Positions 20,481 to 32,335 of a stretch of 64,000 bases of DNA are shown in pieces. Under the pieces are notes generated by a model. It had not been told where the DNA came from and did no database searches. It worked only from the letters and a program-made list of their open reading frames with translations. Numbering within the stretch: the first letter of the stretch is position 1; every line of letters begins with the position of its first letter. The position numbers and the translations under genes were made by a program. Source of the stretch: Okapia johnstoni (Eukaryota; Chordata; Mammalia; Artiodactyla; Giraffidae); the NCBI GenBank assembly GCA_024291935.2, contig CM044311.1, positions 17,941,001 to 18,005,000 on the forward strand, given 5' to 3'.

Positions 20481-21906
20481 TCACCCCAGATTTCTCCCCT
20501 CCCATTTCCAATTCAACAGTCCTATAATACATCTAAAATTTCTTTGCCCACTACAAAAAAGGAACTGCTTCTCTTTGCAAACAAAAAGAAACACTCAAGA
20601 GACAAACTAGGAAAAAATGAAGCTGGTTCCATTCAAGGCATGGGGAGACTGAGATGAAAGGCATATGGGAAGGATCAACCTTCTCTGAATATACCTTTCT
20701 GTTTGTTTTTGACTTCGAGAAGCTCTACATATTCAAAAAACAAAATTAAATCAACAAAGATGGGGGGACCCAAAACAACAGTGACAACAGTAACAACCTC
20801 AAAAAACTAACACTGCAAACAAGTGGAAATAAATGAATCCAACTACACAATTAAAGTTGGGGCTGGAGAGGGAGAGTTTGACTAATTCAAGTATATTGCG
20901 TGCAAAGTTGCTTCAGTTGTGTCCGATTCTGCTGAAAAGCAGGATGTTTGTAAGGTTTAACATATTCCCACAGAATGCGTATTTCTAGGGAAGGAAAAAG
21001 CAGCAACTGTATAGTAGAAATTTCCAATAAACGGACCTACACAATGAAGTATTTAGGGAGAGAGAGATATGGTGTGTGCAAATTTCAATGGTTCAGAAAA
21101 ACAATAATGCATACACATTTATAGGAAATGGGGCAAAATGTTAACAATTGGTGAATCTGGGTAAAGGGTACATGGATGCTTTTGTGCTACTCTTACAAAT
21201 TTTCTGTTTGACATTATTTCCAAATAGAAAACAAAGCAAACAATAAATTGTACACAAATGTCACTTTTCCATCATCCTCTGAGTAAATGCAAGTGCCACA
21301 AATGATAAACAGGAAAATATCCAAACAGTAATGTTTCTATCTCTCTTTGAATTAAGGGCTGATTGTTGGGCATTTTACACAAACTTAAAGAAATAATGAA
21401 ACATCTGATTTAAATGGTTAAATTAAATAGGTACATTATGTACTTAGTAGCAATACTGTATATTTCCTCTAAAATGTGAATTTCTTACACTGCAGTCTTT
21501 TAAGAACCAAGCATTTAATGCCACACAAGATAGATTACAAGAATAAAATTACTTCCCAATGGATACACTTTTAAGACTAAATTGATATGTCAAAGCATAT
21601 GGCCACTGCATGAATTTCTCCCAAATTTTTTTGCAAAGCTGGTACGGTCACATTAAGAGGGGAAAAATTCATCAAACTCAAATATCACTTTTAATCAGAA
21701 ATTCTTGTGAGGCAAGAAATGAGAATGTTTAAAAGGTGATTTGTAGGGCTGCTAATAGTCAACCATGGCGAAAAGGAGAAGATGAGAAAGAACAGTTTCT
21801 TAAAATGGGCATGAGAGCTAGAAAACAGAAACCTGGATTTAAAGCCTGCTTCTTCCTCTTAGAAGTCACTTAAGGCAAGGGGCAAAATTCTCCAAGTTAG
21901 GATTTT
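20481..21906. other. Unassigned; small repeat fragments only
   Basis: A Bov-tA scrap (GTTGCTTCAGTTGTGTCCGA) lies at about 20906-20930. The stretch at about 21000-21240 (AATCTGGGTAAAGGGTACAT) resembles an old LINE 3' end. No gene is seen; an 86-codon frame at 20397-20657 has no family features. Confidence 0.4.
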
Positions 21907-22095
21907 CTAAATCAGTAGTTTGGTTCTCATTGTGGTACCTGACCAACATCATCCTCATTAACCAGGAACTTGTTATAAATGCAAATTCTCAGGTACCAAC
22001 CATAACCTATAGAGTTGAGATAGATCTACTGACCTGTGTTTTTAAAAGGCCCTGCAAGTTTTTCTGATACTAAACTTTCAGAACCATAAGTCTAA
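21907..22095 (+). mobile_element. MER5A-like hAT DNA transposon
   Basis: GGAACTTGTTATAAATGCAA, ATTCTCAGGTACCAACC, CTGTGTTTTTAAAAGGCCC and the closing ACTTTCAGAACCATA follow the MER5A consensus from one inverted-repeat end to the other. It is non-coding. Confidence 0.7.
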
Positions 22096-23071
22096 ACTAC
22101 AATAAAATATTAGTAATAAAAAACCAACAATAGTAATATAGTCCATCCTAGGATTATGACAATGATTAAGTGACATATTACCCGTGAGGAAGTGATTTCT
22201 AAACGGTTACAAAAACTCTCATCATTAATGGCACATTATTACTGTGTGACATAAAATTGAGGGAGAAAAATCTTAAAACCAATAGTACTTTGGGCTTTTA
22301 TCAAACTGCCCTTTTACAAAGCTTCAAAAAAGCTTAATTCCTTAAAACTTTCTACACTTGGTACTAGTTCTTGCACAGAGGATTGCTCATTAAGCTTTAT
22401 TGATGCTAACTGAAATAAGTCCAGTTGAAAAAGGTCATTGGCAAGTATTGTATCTCTTGTTTTTGATATGGTCAAACTGGGAATTTTAAACTTCACCAAA
22501 ATCAACCAAGTTATTAATTTTGAAAGACAATTTAGCTTCTGTGTTTAGAAGCACATGCTGTCTTTGGAGTTATGTTATTGGGTATCACTCATTGCTGTCT
22601 GACTTTGGCAAAGCTATTTACTACACTGGGCCTCCTGACTTTGCTCATAGGACAAGAGTGATAATAATAATATTCACCTCATTGGGACTTTGAGAGTATT
22701 AATTAAAATTTTAAAGAACTTAAAAATGGCCTAGTACACAACATTCAAGATTCTTCCTGTACCCTGAATGCCACACTTACTTCATTCCCTTTTTCTTCAT
22801 TTTTTCCCAACTTGCTTTCTTCGGGGTTTTATGCCGCTCTGCCTGAACACTTTCTTTTCTTGGCGTCTGCACATTTTCTAATGAAGATGAAGACAGGCGC
22901 ATATATCAATAGACACCTTAAATGTACATAAAATGTTTTTTTTTTATGAATGAGTAACTATTTGAGATACATTATACTGTTCTGCCTGACCATATAGTGA
23001 AATAAATTATTTGAAGAAAGTGTGGATCAGGAGAACTCAAAGGTAATCACCATCAAATTCAGGCCTACTCT
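22096..23071. other. No feature recognised
   Basis: AT-rich sequence without gene-like frames or a nameable repeat. One 63-codon - strand frame (22314-22505) looks incidental. Confidence 0.4.
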
Positions 23072-23081
23072 ACCATATCAG

Positions 23082-23278
23082 TGCTTCTCTGGTGGCTCAG
23101 ACTGTAAAGAATCTGCCTGCAATGCAGGAGATCCAGGTTCGATCCCTGGGTTAGGAAGATCCTCTGGAGAAGGGAATGTCTACCCACTCCAGAATTCCAT
23201 GGGCAGAGAAGCCTAGTGGGCTACATACAGTCCATGGAGTCGCAAAGAGTGGGACATGACTGAGAGACTAACACTTTC
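23082..23278 (+). mobile_element. Bov-tA SINE
   Basis: TGCTTCTCTGGTGGCTCAGA through GGGACATGACTGAGAGACTA. ACCATATCAG is duplicated at 23072-23081 and 23279-23288 (10-bp target-site duplication). Confidence 0.93.
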
Positions 23279-23530
23279 ACCATATCAGAACAAAATCTAA
23301 CATATGATCTCTCAGCATGGGAACCTACCTTGCCTCTAGCTGACTTGGTAATTTGGCCTTAGGTTTCTCAGCTATGAAACTGGGAAGTTGATCTAGACAA
23401 TCCATGCAGTCCTATCCTATACTAACTCTTTAGTTCTAAATAAAACTAAAAGGTAAAATTATTCAACTGTTATATATCACCTATTGCTTTTTTTTTTTTA
23501 TCATCTTCAGGCATTTAAAATGTAGGTGTA

Positions 23531-23723
23531 GAGACTTCCCTGGTAGTCCAGTGGTTAAGAATATGCCTTCCAATGTAGAGGATGCAAGTTTGATCCCTGG
23601 TCTGGGAACTAGATTCCATCCCAGCAGGTCAGCTAAGCCCATGCGCCACCAACGAAAGATCCCGCATGCATCAGGATTACAACCAAGATTCGACGCAGCC
23701 AAATAAATAAATGTTTTAAAAAT
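23531..23723 (+). mobile_element. CHR-type SINE (tRNA-Glu derived)
   Basis: GAGACTTCCCTGGTAGTCCA, AGTTTGATCCCTGGTCTGGG, AAAGATCCCGCATGC and the tail CGCAGCCAAATAAATAAATG identify the cetartiodactyl CHR SINE rather than Bov-tA. AAAATGTAGGTGTA is duplicated at 23517-23530 and 23724-23737. The tRNA-like head retains a B-box-like GTTTGATCCC. Confidence 0.85.
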
Positions 23724-23737
23724 AAAATGTAGGTGTA

Positions 23738-24359
23738 TACATCATCCTAAGTAGAACTATAAATATACACAACACCAAATTATACACGATGTACTCATTA
23801 ATGCCCATTGATGAACATACATCTTCAAATTTTAGAAATTAGACTTGATTAAAATACCTCCAAAAGTGAAACCATTCAATTTTCAAAATGCAATAGCATT
23901 TAAAAGCTTTCATATTAATTGTTGGCAAATGTCCACCACTCTAATTGGTATGATCAGACCAAAAGATTAAAAAAACCCATTATCCTAATTATAAAGCAAT
24001 ATGGCTTTTCTGTAAAATATCTGAAAAATGTATAAACAAACATAAAGAAGTACTGTGTATTTACTAAGTTAGGATCTTAAATACAATTTTACTTCCTCCT
24101 TAGAGAGAACAAGAGCATTTTCCTGTATTTTTAAATATTTTCCAGACATGAGTTAATGACAGAAAAATATTGCAAATGATGGACCTACCATTGCTTTAAA
24201 ACTAACATTTATCATATTTTAAGAGCTATGTAGAGCTCTATGTGAATATTTGGGAAAATTATGAAATAACCAGTAGTTAAAATTTCAGTAGTCAAATGTA
24301 GCTTTTTAAAAAGCATGTATATGCTCTTATCCCCCATTATGAAGTAGCAAAGCTTTTGA
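23738..24359. other. No feature recognised
   Basis: AT-rich, no gene, no nameable repeat. Confidence 0.4.
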
Positions 24360-24960
24360 AAAATCAACTTCTCTGAGGTAAAATTTACATACACTAAAAC
24401 ATACACATTTTAAGTGCACCATTAAGTGTACAGTTCCATGACTTCTGCACATGTGTACACCTGTAGAAGAGCGACCATTATCAAGATATAGAAGATATCC
24501 ATCACCCCCTAAAAGTTCCTTCTTAATCTTCTGCCATCAATTTCCTCTCTCTACCCCCAGGCAATCATTGATCTGCTTTCTGTCATGATAGATTAATCAT
24601 GCCTTTCTAGAATTTCATATAAACAAAATAAAATAGTGATTTATTTGTGCCTGGCTTCTGTGCTCAGCGTATTCTTAACAGACATTTATCCATGTTGTTG
24701 CATATACTTCAAACTTTCCTTTGTTGCTGAGGAGTGTTTCATTGTATGGATAGATATAGCACAATTTGTTTATCCATGGATTGCTTCCAGTTTTCCTTTC
24801 CCATTTTTCCTTTTAACTGTATATCTTATGGATTTTTCCCATCATTTTAAAGTTTGGCTATAACATGCACATATCCTAATTTATTTAAATGTTCTACCTC
24901 TGTTGGACATGCAAGCACTTTACCATGTTTTAAAATGATAACAAACACGGTTATAAATAT
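24360..24960 (-). mobile_element. Old L1 3' region, antisense
   Basis: GAGGTAAAATTTACATACAC, AAGTGCACCATTAAGTGTAC, AATTTCATATAAACAAAATA and TTGTATGGATAGATATAGCA follow an older mammalian L1 3' region in antisense. It is highly diverged and no frame remains. Confidence 0.6.
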
Positions 24961-25244
24961 CTTCATAAACTCAAATATTAACAGAATCTGATCTGGGAAT
25001 AGGATTCTTTTAATCTTTTAATGGTTTGGAAGTATTTTCCCTTTTTTTAGATTTCAAGGATACAAATAAGAAGTTTGACGTCTTCCTGCTTCTTTTTCTT
25101 TTAAAAAATCTTCTAAAAGTAAGAGATATTTTTAAAATTATATATAAAAATGTATATGATTTTAAATTTATGCAAGTTCAAATATGTCTCTGGGATATGT
25201 ATGGGACATGATTCTTTTTAAAAAAAGTTCTTGGAAACTGCTCA

Positions 25245-25945
25245 CCATTTAAAACTTTTTTTATTGGAGTATAATTGCTTTATAATGTTGTGCTACTTTT
25301 TGCTGTACAATGAGGTGAATCAGCTATATGTAAACATGTAGCCCCTTCCTCTTGAACTTCCCTCCCTCCCCACCCCACTCATCTAGTCATCACAGAGCAC
25401 ACAGCTGAGATCCCTGTGCTGTAGAGTAGGTTCCCACTAGCTACCTATTTTACACAGGATGGAAGTTCCTTAACAAACTAAAAATAGAACTACCATATGA
25501 CCCAGTAAACCCACTCTTGGGCATATAGCATGAGAAAATAATAATTTAAAAAGACACGCATACCCCAGTGTTCATTGCAGCACTATCTGCAATAGCCAGG
25601 ACATGACAGCAACTTAAATGCCCACCAACAGATGAATGGATAAAGAAGATGTATATATACATAATGGAATGTTATTCAGCCACGAAATAGAAGAAAATTG
25701 GGTCATTTGTAGAGATGTGAATGGGTGTAAAGTCTGTCTTATAAAGTAAGTCAGAAAGAGAAAAACAAATATTGTACATTAACATACATGTCAAATCTAG
25801 AAAAATGGTACAGATGAACCAATTAGCAGGACAGGAATAGAGATGCAGACATAGAGAACAGATATGTGGACATGGGGTCAAGGAAGGGGAGCATGAGATG
25901 AATTGGGAGATTAGGACTGACATATATACACTCTCCATTTTAAAT
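25245..25945 (-). mobile_element. L1 3' fragment with 5' inversion (twin priming)
   Basis: The left part (about 25255-25457) is the ruminant L1 3' UTR in - sense. The right part (about 25458-25935) is the end of ORF2 plus early 3' UTR in + sense (CAGTGTTCATTGCAGCACTA, GAATGTTATTCAGCCACGAA). The two pieces meet at positions that are adjacent in the L1 consensus. Flanks CCATTTAAAA and CCATTTTAAA look like a diverged target-site duplication. Confidence 0.75.
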
Positions 25946-27429
25946 CTGAACATTCAAGTATTATAGCTCAGAATTTTTTAAAAAAATCTCTGTACTGTTT
26001 GTTTCTTCTAAAACTGCTTCGAGCCTGCATATTATTCTCATATTGGACCTCCTCTATGTGCCTTGATATTTTTAAATATTTTTATCCATGATTTCCATAT
26101 CTTTGTATTCATTCTCTATGTTACCAATATGTTCTCTATTGATTGATTGGTCTAAGCTGTTTTTGAAAGTGAGCATTTTATAATTTTTCTGTGATTTAAA
26201 AAAAAAATCTCAGTCAAATTTCCATAGAAACTCTTCTATACCCTCCAATGCCATGCTCTTAAGGTTTCTTATTTCATATAAATTTGAGTATACATGTATA
26301 TATACATATACTTAATATATATAAATATATATATACATACATATATGTACATGTATATATACATATATCTACTTTTAAAGTTTTTCCTTCAAATCCGTTT
26401 TTTAAGCTACTTCATTTCTTTAAATGGCTTGATATCACTCTTTGTCTTTGAATGCCAATTGAGTAGGGCTTCCTAAGCACCTTAGTATTTTAAGGCAGAA
26501 TTTCTTTTGCAGTAGTGAACCAGTAGGCAAGCATTATTTGGTCAGTTGGTTGAACTATATGAGGAGAAAGCTCTTTCTTCTCAAAAGCAAGCTGGGAAAG
26601 GCTACTCTGACTTTCTGGCCACAGTGGCAAAACCAGCCCCTTCCAGAGTGTATGCAACAGCCAGGCAGGAGTAGGTGCCTCTTCCATCACCAGCTGCCCA
26701 TTCCCACCCCAGAGCTCTAGGTCCAGTCTCATCTGCAGAATTAAGCATCTTTCAATTCCAAGAATCCTTCATATCATCTCCAACTCTGCAAACACTGACA
26801 TACACCTGCACCTTCTTTTTTAGAACTCGACATCTTGTATATCTGGGATTTCCTCTAGGCTCCAACCATTCACCCAGTTATTTAAGCGTTGTGCTCTTTG
26901 GCAGAATGTTGAGACCAGGTAGAGACCTATTGGACCAATAGATGAAGTTTCTCAAAAATCAAGGATTAAATGTTTGGATTTTAATTTAAGGTCAACAGGA
27001 ATTCACTGAATTTTAAACAGGTGAATGAATGTGATTAAATCTGTAGTTTAAGACGAAATAATCTAGCTTCAGTCTGTCTCATATCCCTGGGGGCAGGAAG
27101 AGTGGCTATAATGGAGACTATAAGAGCCTAGATTAGGGCAGAAATGGAGGCTAAAATACAAAAACAGCTGAGTGGGGATTTAGGTGTACAATCAGTGGTA
27201 CCTGGTGGTAGACTGGTTATTGGGGCTGACAGAAAAGGGGACATTGACCAGGTTTTTTGGTGAACCTGGTGGATGATTAACTCTGCAGTGATGCATAAAA
27301 CACAATGGGCCTTATTTATTTTGGAGATGATGTATCCTTACATCCTCTAATACCCATGTAGCAGTATATTTATAAATTCCTAGAGAAGGACTGACTAGAG
27401 AGTGTGTGCATTTGAATTTTGATACATGT
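25946..27429. other. Unassigned; AT-rich simple sequence
   Basis: A (TA)n-rich stretch with interspersed C/G lies at about 26290-26370 and gives meaningless frames. A weak ancient-repeat resemblance is seen at about 26960-27170. No gene is recognised; frames at 26490-26941 have no family character. Confidence 0.4.
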
Positions 27430-28760
27430 GGTTACAGTGCTCTTCTTTAAAATTGATTTGGGGGTGGGGGTTACCTAGTACATGAAAAATGATGTCTTGG
27501 TGTCAGTTTGATTTTTACTTTTGTAAAAATTTTTTGAGAGTAAGAATGAACCTCTTCTAAATGTTTGGAAGAGTAGAAGACAGTTATCCATTAATCTCCC
27601 TGCTCAATTTTCTATTGGTGGTTTTCTTTTCCTTATAATTTTTAAAAGCTTTTTATCTAGTAAGGAGATCAGGTCTCTGTAGCCTAAGCATTGCAAATAT
27701 TTTTATCAGTTAAATACCTGGCTTGTTATCTACAGAATGTTTTAATTCTTACGTAATCAAATTGCTTAATTTTTTCTTCTATGATTTCTGAGTTTTTAAA
27801 TAATGTTTAGAAAATCTTTCTCCATTCCATAGTTATTTAAATGTCATCTTCTCATTCTTTTATCTAGTATTTTCATAATTGTACCTTTAAGCTTAAATAT
27901 TTAATTCATATAGAACTAATTCTGATGAAAGGAGATAAGACTTCACAGATGCCTACTCATGACCCTAAAACATGCACTGAATAACCCATAATTTCCTCCT
28001 TTATTATTTTAAAATAATACTTTTTTTTAAAGCCATTAATTAAATTTCTGCATGTATATCTGTATTTTTGAATCTCCATTCTGATCCACTGAACCTATCT
28101 ATTTTAATGTTGATCAAAACTGTTTCAGTTATTGTGATGTTACATTTATTATCTATTGAGGCTTATTCCATTCATCACTTTTTTTTTAATTGATAGCCTT
28201 ACTTGGTTATTTTCTAAATAGACTATAATTAGATCGTTTTGATGGAGAAGGCAATAGCAACCCACTCCAGTATTCTTGCCTGGAAAATCCCATGGACGGA
28301 GAAGCCTGGTAGGCTGCAGTCCATGAGGTCGCTAGGAGTCGGAGACGACTGAGCGACTTCATTTTCACTTTTCACTTTCATGCACTGCAGAAGGAAATGG
28401 CAACCCACTCCAGTGTTCTTGCCTGGAGAATCCCAGAGACGGGGATGGTGGGCTGCCGTCTATGGGGTCGCACAGAGTCGGACACGACTGAAGCGACTTA
28501 GCAGCAGCAGCATTCAAGAGCTTTATAGGTGACTGTCTTTGACTTTCCACATATAAAAGCATATCATTTGCAAATGATAATTTTCCTTCCAATTTTTATG
28601 ATTCTTTTCCTCTTTCTCTTATCTAATTGCATAGGTCAGTAACTCCAGAACAGTATCAAATAATAGTGATGACGGTATGCAGTTTTGTTTTGTTTTCTCT
28701 GACTTTACTGGAATTATTTTAACAAATAACAAAAGCTTTACCAGCTTTCGGCAGAAAAAC
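27430..28760 (-). mobile_element. Old L1 ORF2 fragment, antisense, split by BOV-A2
   Basis: Sequence such as GAATCTCCATTCTGATCCAC, TATTGTGATGTTACATTTAT and CATTTGCAAATGATAATTTT follows the reverse of L1 ORF2 polymerase and downstream coding sequence. No frame survives. BOV-A2 at 28243-28512 interrupts it. Confidence 0.5.
28243..28512 (+). mobile_element. BOV-A2 SINE (dimeric)
   Basis: ATGGAGAAGGCAATAGCAAC, GGTCGCTAGGAGTCGGAGAC, GCACTGCAGAAGGAAATGGC and the (AGC)n end near 28500-28512. I found no clear target-site duplication. Confidence 0.9.
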
Positions 28761-29034
28761 CATACACTATTTCTGTACTTTCCAGTTCTCCTAGGTTTTC
28801 CACGTTGGCTTTCTTCGTCTAACATCTTCAACGTTGGAAACTCCGTCCATTTGTGTAAAGACAAATTACAAAGTTTGGGGAGCATCCATTACTCCAAAGG
28901 AAAAACAGTGGAGTAGAGAGCAGGGCGATAAAATAGCTTGTTGAACTTCATGCCGACAGTCAGAGCAAAAGGTTAGAAAAAGTTCCTTTAGGACAGGGCC
29001 AAGCTCTGAGAGTCACCCTATAGAAGGAAGAACT

Positions 29035-29660
29035 GGAGCGTGGGGAGGAGTCGGGGCCACTCCCGCCCCCAGCCTCGCGTAGGTGCCACCCGCGGAGATG
29101 AAATGTGAGCCCGGGTGGCCGAGGACGCTGGATCCGCTGCTCAGCCTGCCGCCAGACCGCCCCGGGGACAGACAAAGACACCTCGGCCACAGCGCGGCCT
29201 CCCGGGCTCCCCACGAAGGCTCCCAGCGCGATGGCCGGGTCACCGCGCCACCCCCCGTTTACCAGAGCGCTGCCGGCTCCATCTGATCGCCCTCCGGCGC
29301 CCCCATCCCCTCCCGGTGCTGGGCTCGCCCTTGGCTCCCAGCCTTCTCTACAGATCGGGTCTGTTAGTCCTTCTGTCCCTGGCGCGCCCACCTCCGGCCA
29401 CCGGCTTGGATGGACGCGCGGAGGGTGCCCGGGTGTCCAAGGGTCTTGCTTCCGAAGTTGGTCCTGCTCTTTGTCTGCGCAGGTCGGTGACCTAGGGCGG
29501 CGGGAGCGGGGGGGGACTGGGGCTCCGGCGGCGCTGGGGTCACAGTCCGGGCAGCGCGGGTTGAGCGGGACGCGGTGGGAGGTCAGAGGCTGGGTGGTCC
29601 CCGCCGGCGGGAGAGAACCCCGCGCGCGCCCGCCCGGGGCTCGACCTCCACGCGGTTCTG
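29035..29660 (+). promoter_or_regulatory. CYYR1: CpG island at the CYYR1 5' end
   Basis: CpG dinucleotides are dense here and rare in the flanks, and GC content rises sharply from about 29040 to 29660. A GC box in reverse (CCCGCCCCC) lies at 29062-29070, and other GGGCGG-type words follow exon 1 near 29495. No TATA box is evident. This is the usual form of a CpG-island promoter, and it covers the start codon of CYYR1 at 29410. The transcription start cannot be placed by eye. A (CT)n/T-rich run follows at 29689-29712. Long frames on both strands in the island (up to about 263 codons) are by-products of high GC. Confidence 0.85.
29410..29482 (+). CDS. CYYR1: CYYR1 coding exon 1 (signal-peptide end)
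   Basis: CYYR1 is a small single-pass type I membrane protein with a Cys/Tyr-rich ectodomain and a Pro/Tyr-rich tail; its molecular role is poorly known. This exon holds 24 codons plus one base. It starts MDARRVPG and ends in the hydrophobic stretch VLLPKLVLLFVCA, a secretory signal peptide with a likely cleavage site after Ala. The start codon has G at +4 but T at -3. The exon ends GCAG followed by GT (gtcggt, 29483), phase 1. Joined to the exon at 35514 the next residues are Glu-Asp-Cys, giving an uninterrupted product. The match to mammalian CYYR1 is from recall of the human protein, which shares MDA and VLLPKLVLLFV. Confidence 0.9.
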
Positions 29661-29849
29661 TTTTGTCCCTTGCCTTCCACGTGTCTTTTTCTCTCTCTCT
29701 CTCTCTTTTCCTTTCTCTCCGCGGAACAACTATTAATAACCCCAACCCCACATTTAAGGGATTTTCTTTTTATTTTCTGGATAGGATGAGAGTGGAGACT
29801 GAGCGGTGGAAGGAAAGCATTTTTTTTCCTTTAAGCACCTGAAGTTCAG

Positions 29850-31787
29850 AGATACCACTAAGATTTTCAGATAAACTAGCCACTTTTCAGTAAAGGCTAC
29901 CAATGCCTTATTCTACCTCCACATGCTGAATATTCCGGATTTTTCCTTTCAGAAACCAACCCAAAAAAGCCATAGACTGGTGTTTTCATTCGTTAGAAGA
30001 TGATTCTCAAGTGTGGTGGAACAGGGCAACTGGAAGCTTTGAGTTGAAATATACGGTTTTCAAGAGGCATAAATTCATCCAGCGTCTAATTTATTTTTGC
30101 TGAGCTTGTTAAGCCCTTGTTTATAGATGAAGAGTATCTCATTTCCCTCATCCTAATTTTTCTTGGCTAGAATTGCTAGCTAATATTTGATGTAACAAAG
30201 CGGTTTTCTTGTTTTGTGACTGATGTGAAGCCCAAAATGGTCTTTCAAGTTAAAGTTAATTGCACATGCAGTTTTCCATCTGCTTCATACTTTTAAAAAA
30301 CAGGATAAAAGCAGAGTTTTTGTAAAAGTTTTCATGTCTCTGATTCCCTATAATAAAAGCCACAGGTTTACCCATGACCTTGCAATACTAAATTTATATA
30401 TAGTACCGTGATTTACCTTTTGATATTTGCAAAAATAACGGCACCTGAAATGAAGATGGTCTTCAGTATTCTCACATGAACATCAGCAGAATTGAATTTC
30501 TCATTCAACCTTGGGAGAAATGAGTCATGATAACTCCTATAGAAATTTACACTCTGTTTTTTAAAATGTAAATCATTGGCCATCTATGACTTGTTTCAAA
30601 GATATTTTATTGTAGGGAAAATGCTGACCTTCAAATACAAAATGCATAAAATAGGGAAAGTACTTTCTATTTAATGAGAGTCCACATCGTAATGTGTTTC
30701 CAGCACTTACTTCTTTTACTTAAGTCCTATAAAGTTTGCAGAATTTGAGAGTCTAACAGAATCAATTGCATTAATATCCATTTTATATTAAAATCTTTTC
30801 ATTAGGTAATTCAGAGCTGTGATAATTCTTTCCACTTCCACTCTTTACCAAAAGGAAACAAAAATGAGAAAATAGAATACAGCAAGTGAAATTTTAATAC
30901 CTTCATTCATCTTCAACCACATCATTGAACAACTTTTTCTTGTTCTTTTGTCTATTTTATTCTCTTTGGTGAGCTAAAAGCTTCTGATTTTCCTTCCCTT
31001 CTTCCTGTTCCCCCAATGTTAAATGCACCCCCACCCCCCCACCACCCCCAGGATTCAGGGAACCCAAGCAGCTGGCCAGCAGGGAGCTTGATCAGTGTAG
31101 AAGTTTTTACACCATTCATTCCTTCTCTCCATCTGCATCCCTCCTCAGTACATTACAAAGTCATAACTCATCAGTGCTAGGTCAGCTTATCACCTTTGAT
31201 AAGAAATGATTAGCTAATGCACTCCTAGTATTAATTCCTGAGCTCTTTATTTCAGAGGCTTCTTTATACTTGCAGCATTTACTCAACTTCTTTTTACTGA
31301 GTGAGGTATGTTGAGTGATGCCTAAGACAGAGGTCATACTTTGAGTCTTGTCTGGAAGATAAACTGTGCCCGTTACTCTAAGTTATAAAAAGCTGTATTA
31401 TGGAAGAGAGACAACGGCGTACTTTAGGTATTCAAAGGAGGAGACTTTACTGCTGATTTAGGAGTATATGCTCCGTGAAAAGGATGTCTGTTTCGTTTAG
31501 CATAATATTCTCAGAGACTAACACAATGCCTGGCCCATAAGAGGAGCGCAGTAAATATTTTCTCAGAGAATTTGAATTGAGAAGGGTTTTTAGGACCCAA
31601 ACCTTTGAAGTATAGGGAAGCCTTGGACATAAGATGAAGTAGGATAGTGTGTGAACAAAGGCAGAAATCATGAGAAGTGTAAAAACAGACCATACAGTTG
31701 GGTTGGAACTGAGAGATAAGGCTGGAAGTGAGGATTGGGATGAGATGGGGGAACACTACAGAAATAGAATTAATACAGAAATGAAGG
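29850..31787. other. CYYR1 intron 1, no feature recognised
   Basis: No repeat I can name and no gene-like frame. A C-rich run lies at about 31027-31050. The paucity of SINEs in the first about 2 kb downstream of the promoter contrasts with the rest of the window. Confidence 0.45.
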
Positions 31788-31992
31788 GAAGTGAAGTCAT
31801 TCAATCATGTCTGACTCTTTGTGACCCCATGGATTGCAGCCTACCAGGCTCCGTCCATGGCATTTTCCAGGCAAGAATACTGGAGTTGGTTGCTATTTCC
31901 TTCTCCAGGAGATCTCCCCAACCCGGGGATTGAACCCGGGTCTCCCATATTGTAGGCAGACACTTAACCGTCTGAGCCACCAGGGAAGTCCA
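31788..31992 (-). mobile_element. Bov-tA SINE, antisense (intron 1)
   Basis: GTGAAGTCATTCAATCATGT through GTCTGAGCCACCAGGGAAGT is reverse Bov-tA, nearly complete. Confidence 0.92.
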
Positions 31993-32049
31993 GACACCCT
32001 GTTAAATGAATTGCCAGCTTTAACGGGACAAAAACCTGTCGGTGCGCTG

Positions 32050-32052
<3 letters not shown>

Positions 32053-32102
<50 letters not shown>

Positions 32103-32118
32103 ACGCACGTGCGCATGT
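32053..32118. repeat. (GT)24 microsatellite with alternating CA/CG extension
   Basis: A perfect GT run covers 32053-32100, followed by GCACGCACGTGCGCATG. Purine-pyrimidine alternation is unbroken for about 66 bp. It abuts the tail of the antisense Bov-tA at 32119, like the tract at 5387. Perfect dinucleotide runs of this length are usually polymorphic. Confidence 0.97.
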
Positions 32119-32333
32119 TCTCAGTCATGTCCACCTCTTTGCAGTCCAGACTCCATGGACTGTAGCCCACCAGGCTCCACTGTCCATAGAGTTTTCCAGA
32201 TAAGAAAACTGGAATGGGTTGCCATTTCCTTCTCCAGGGGATCTTCCCAGCTCAGGAATCAGACCCATGTCTCTTAAGTCTCTGACATTGGCACGCGGAT
32301 TCTTTACCGCTGAGCCACCTGGGAAGCAGTCCA
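32119..32333 (-). mobile_element. Bov-tA SINE, antisense (intron 1)
   Basis: TCTCAGTCATGTCCACCTCT through CCGCTGAGCCACCTGGGAAG is reverse Bov-tA. Its tail is the GT microsatellite to the left. Confidence 0.9.
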
Positions 32334-32335
32334 AA

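Noticed and set aside
26294..26476. Frame rich in Tyr and Ile
   Set aside because: It is a translation of a (TA)n simple repeat.
28960..29842. Long frames on both strands of the CpG island (263 codons on -, 245 and 126 on +)
   Set aside because: They are Pro/Arg/Gly/Ser-rich products of GC-rich DNA with few stops and show no family features. The 126-codon + frame contains the CYYR1 start out of its true exon limits and reads through the splice donor.
31893..32170. Frames with long His-Thr runs
   Set aside because: They are translations of the GT/CA microsatellite.
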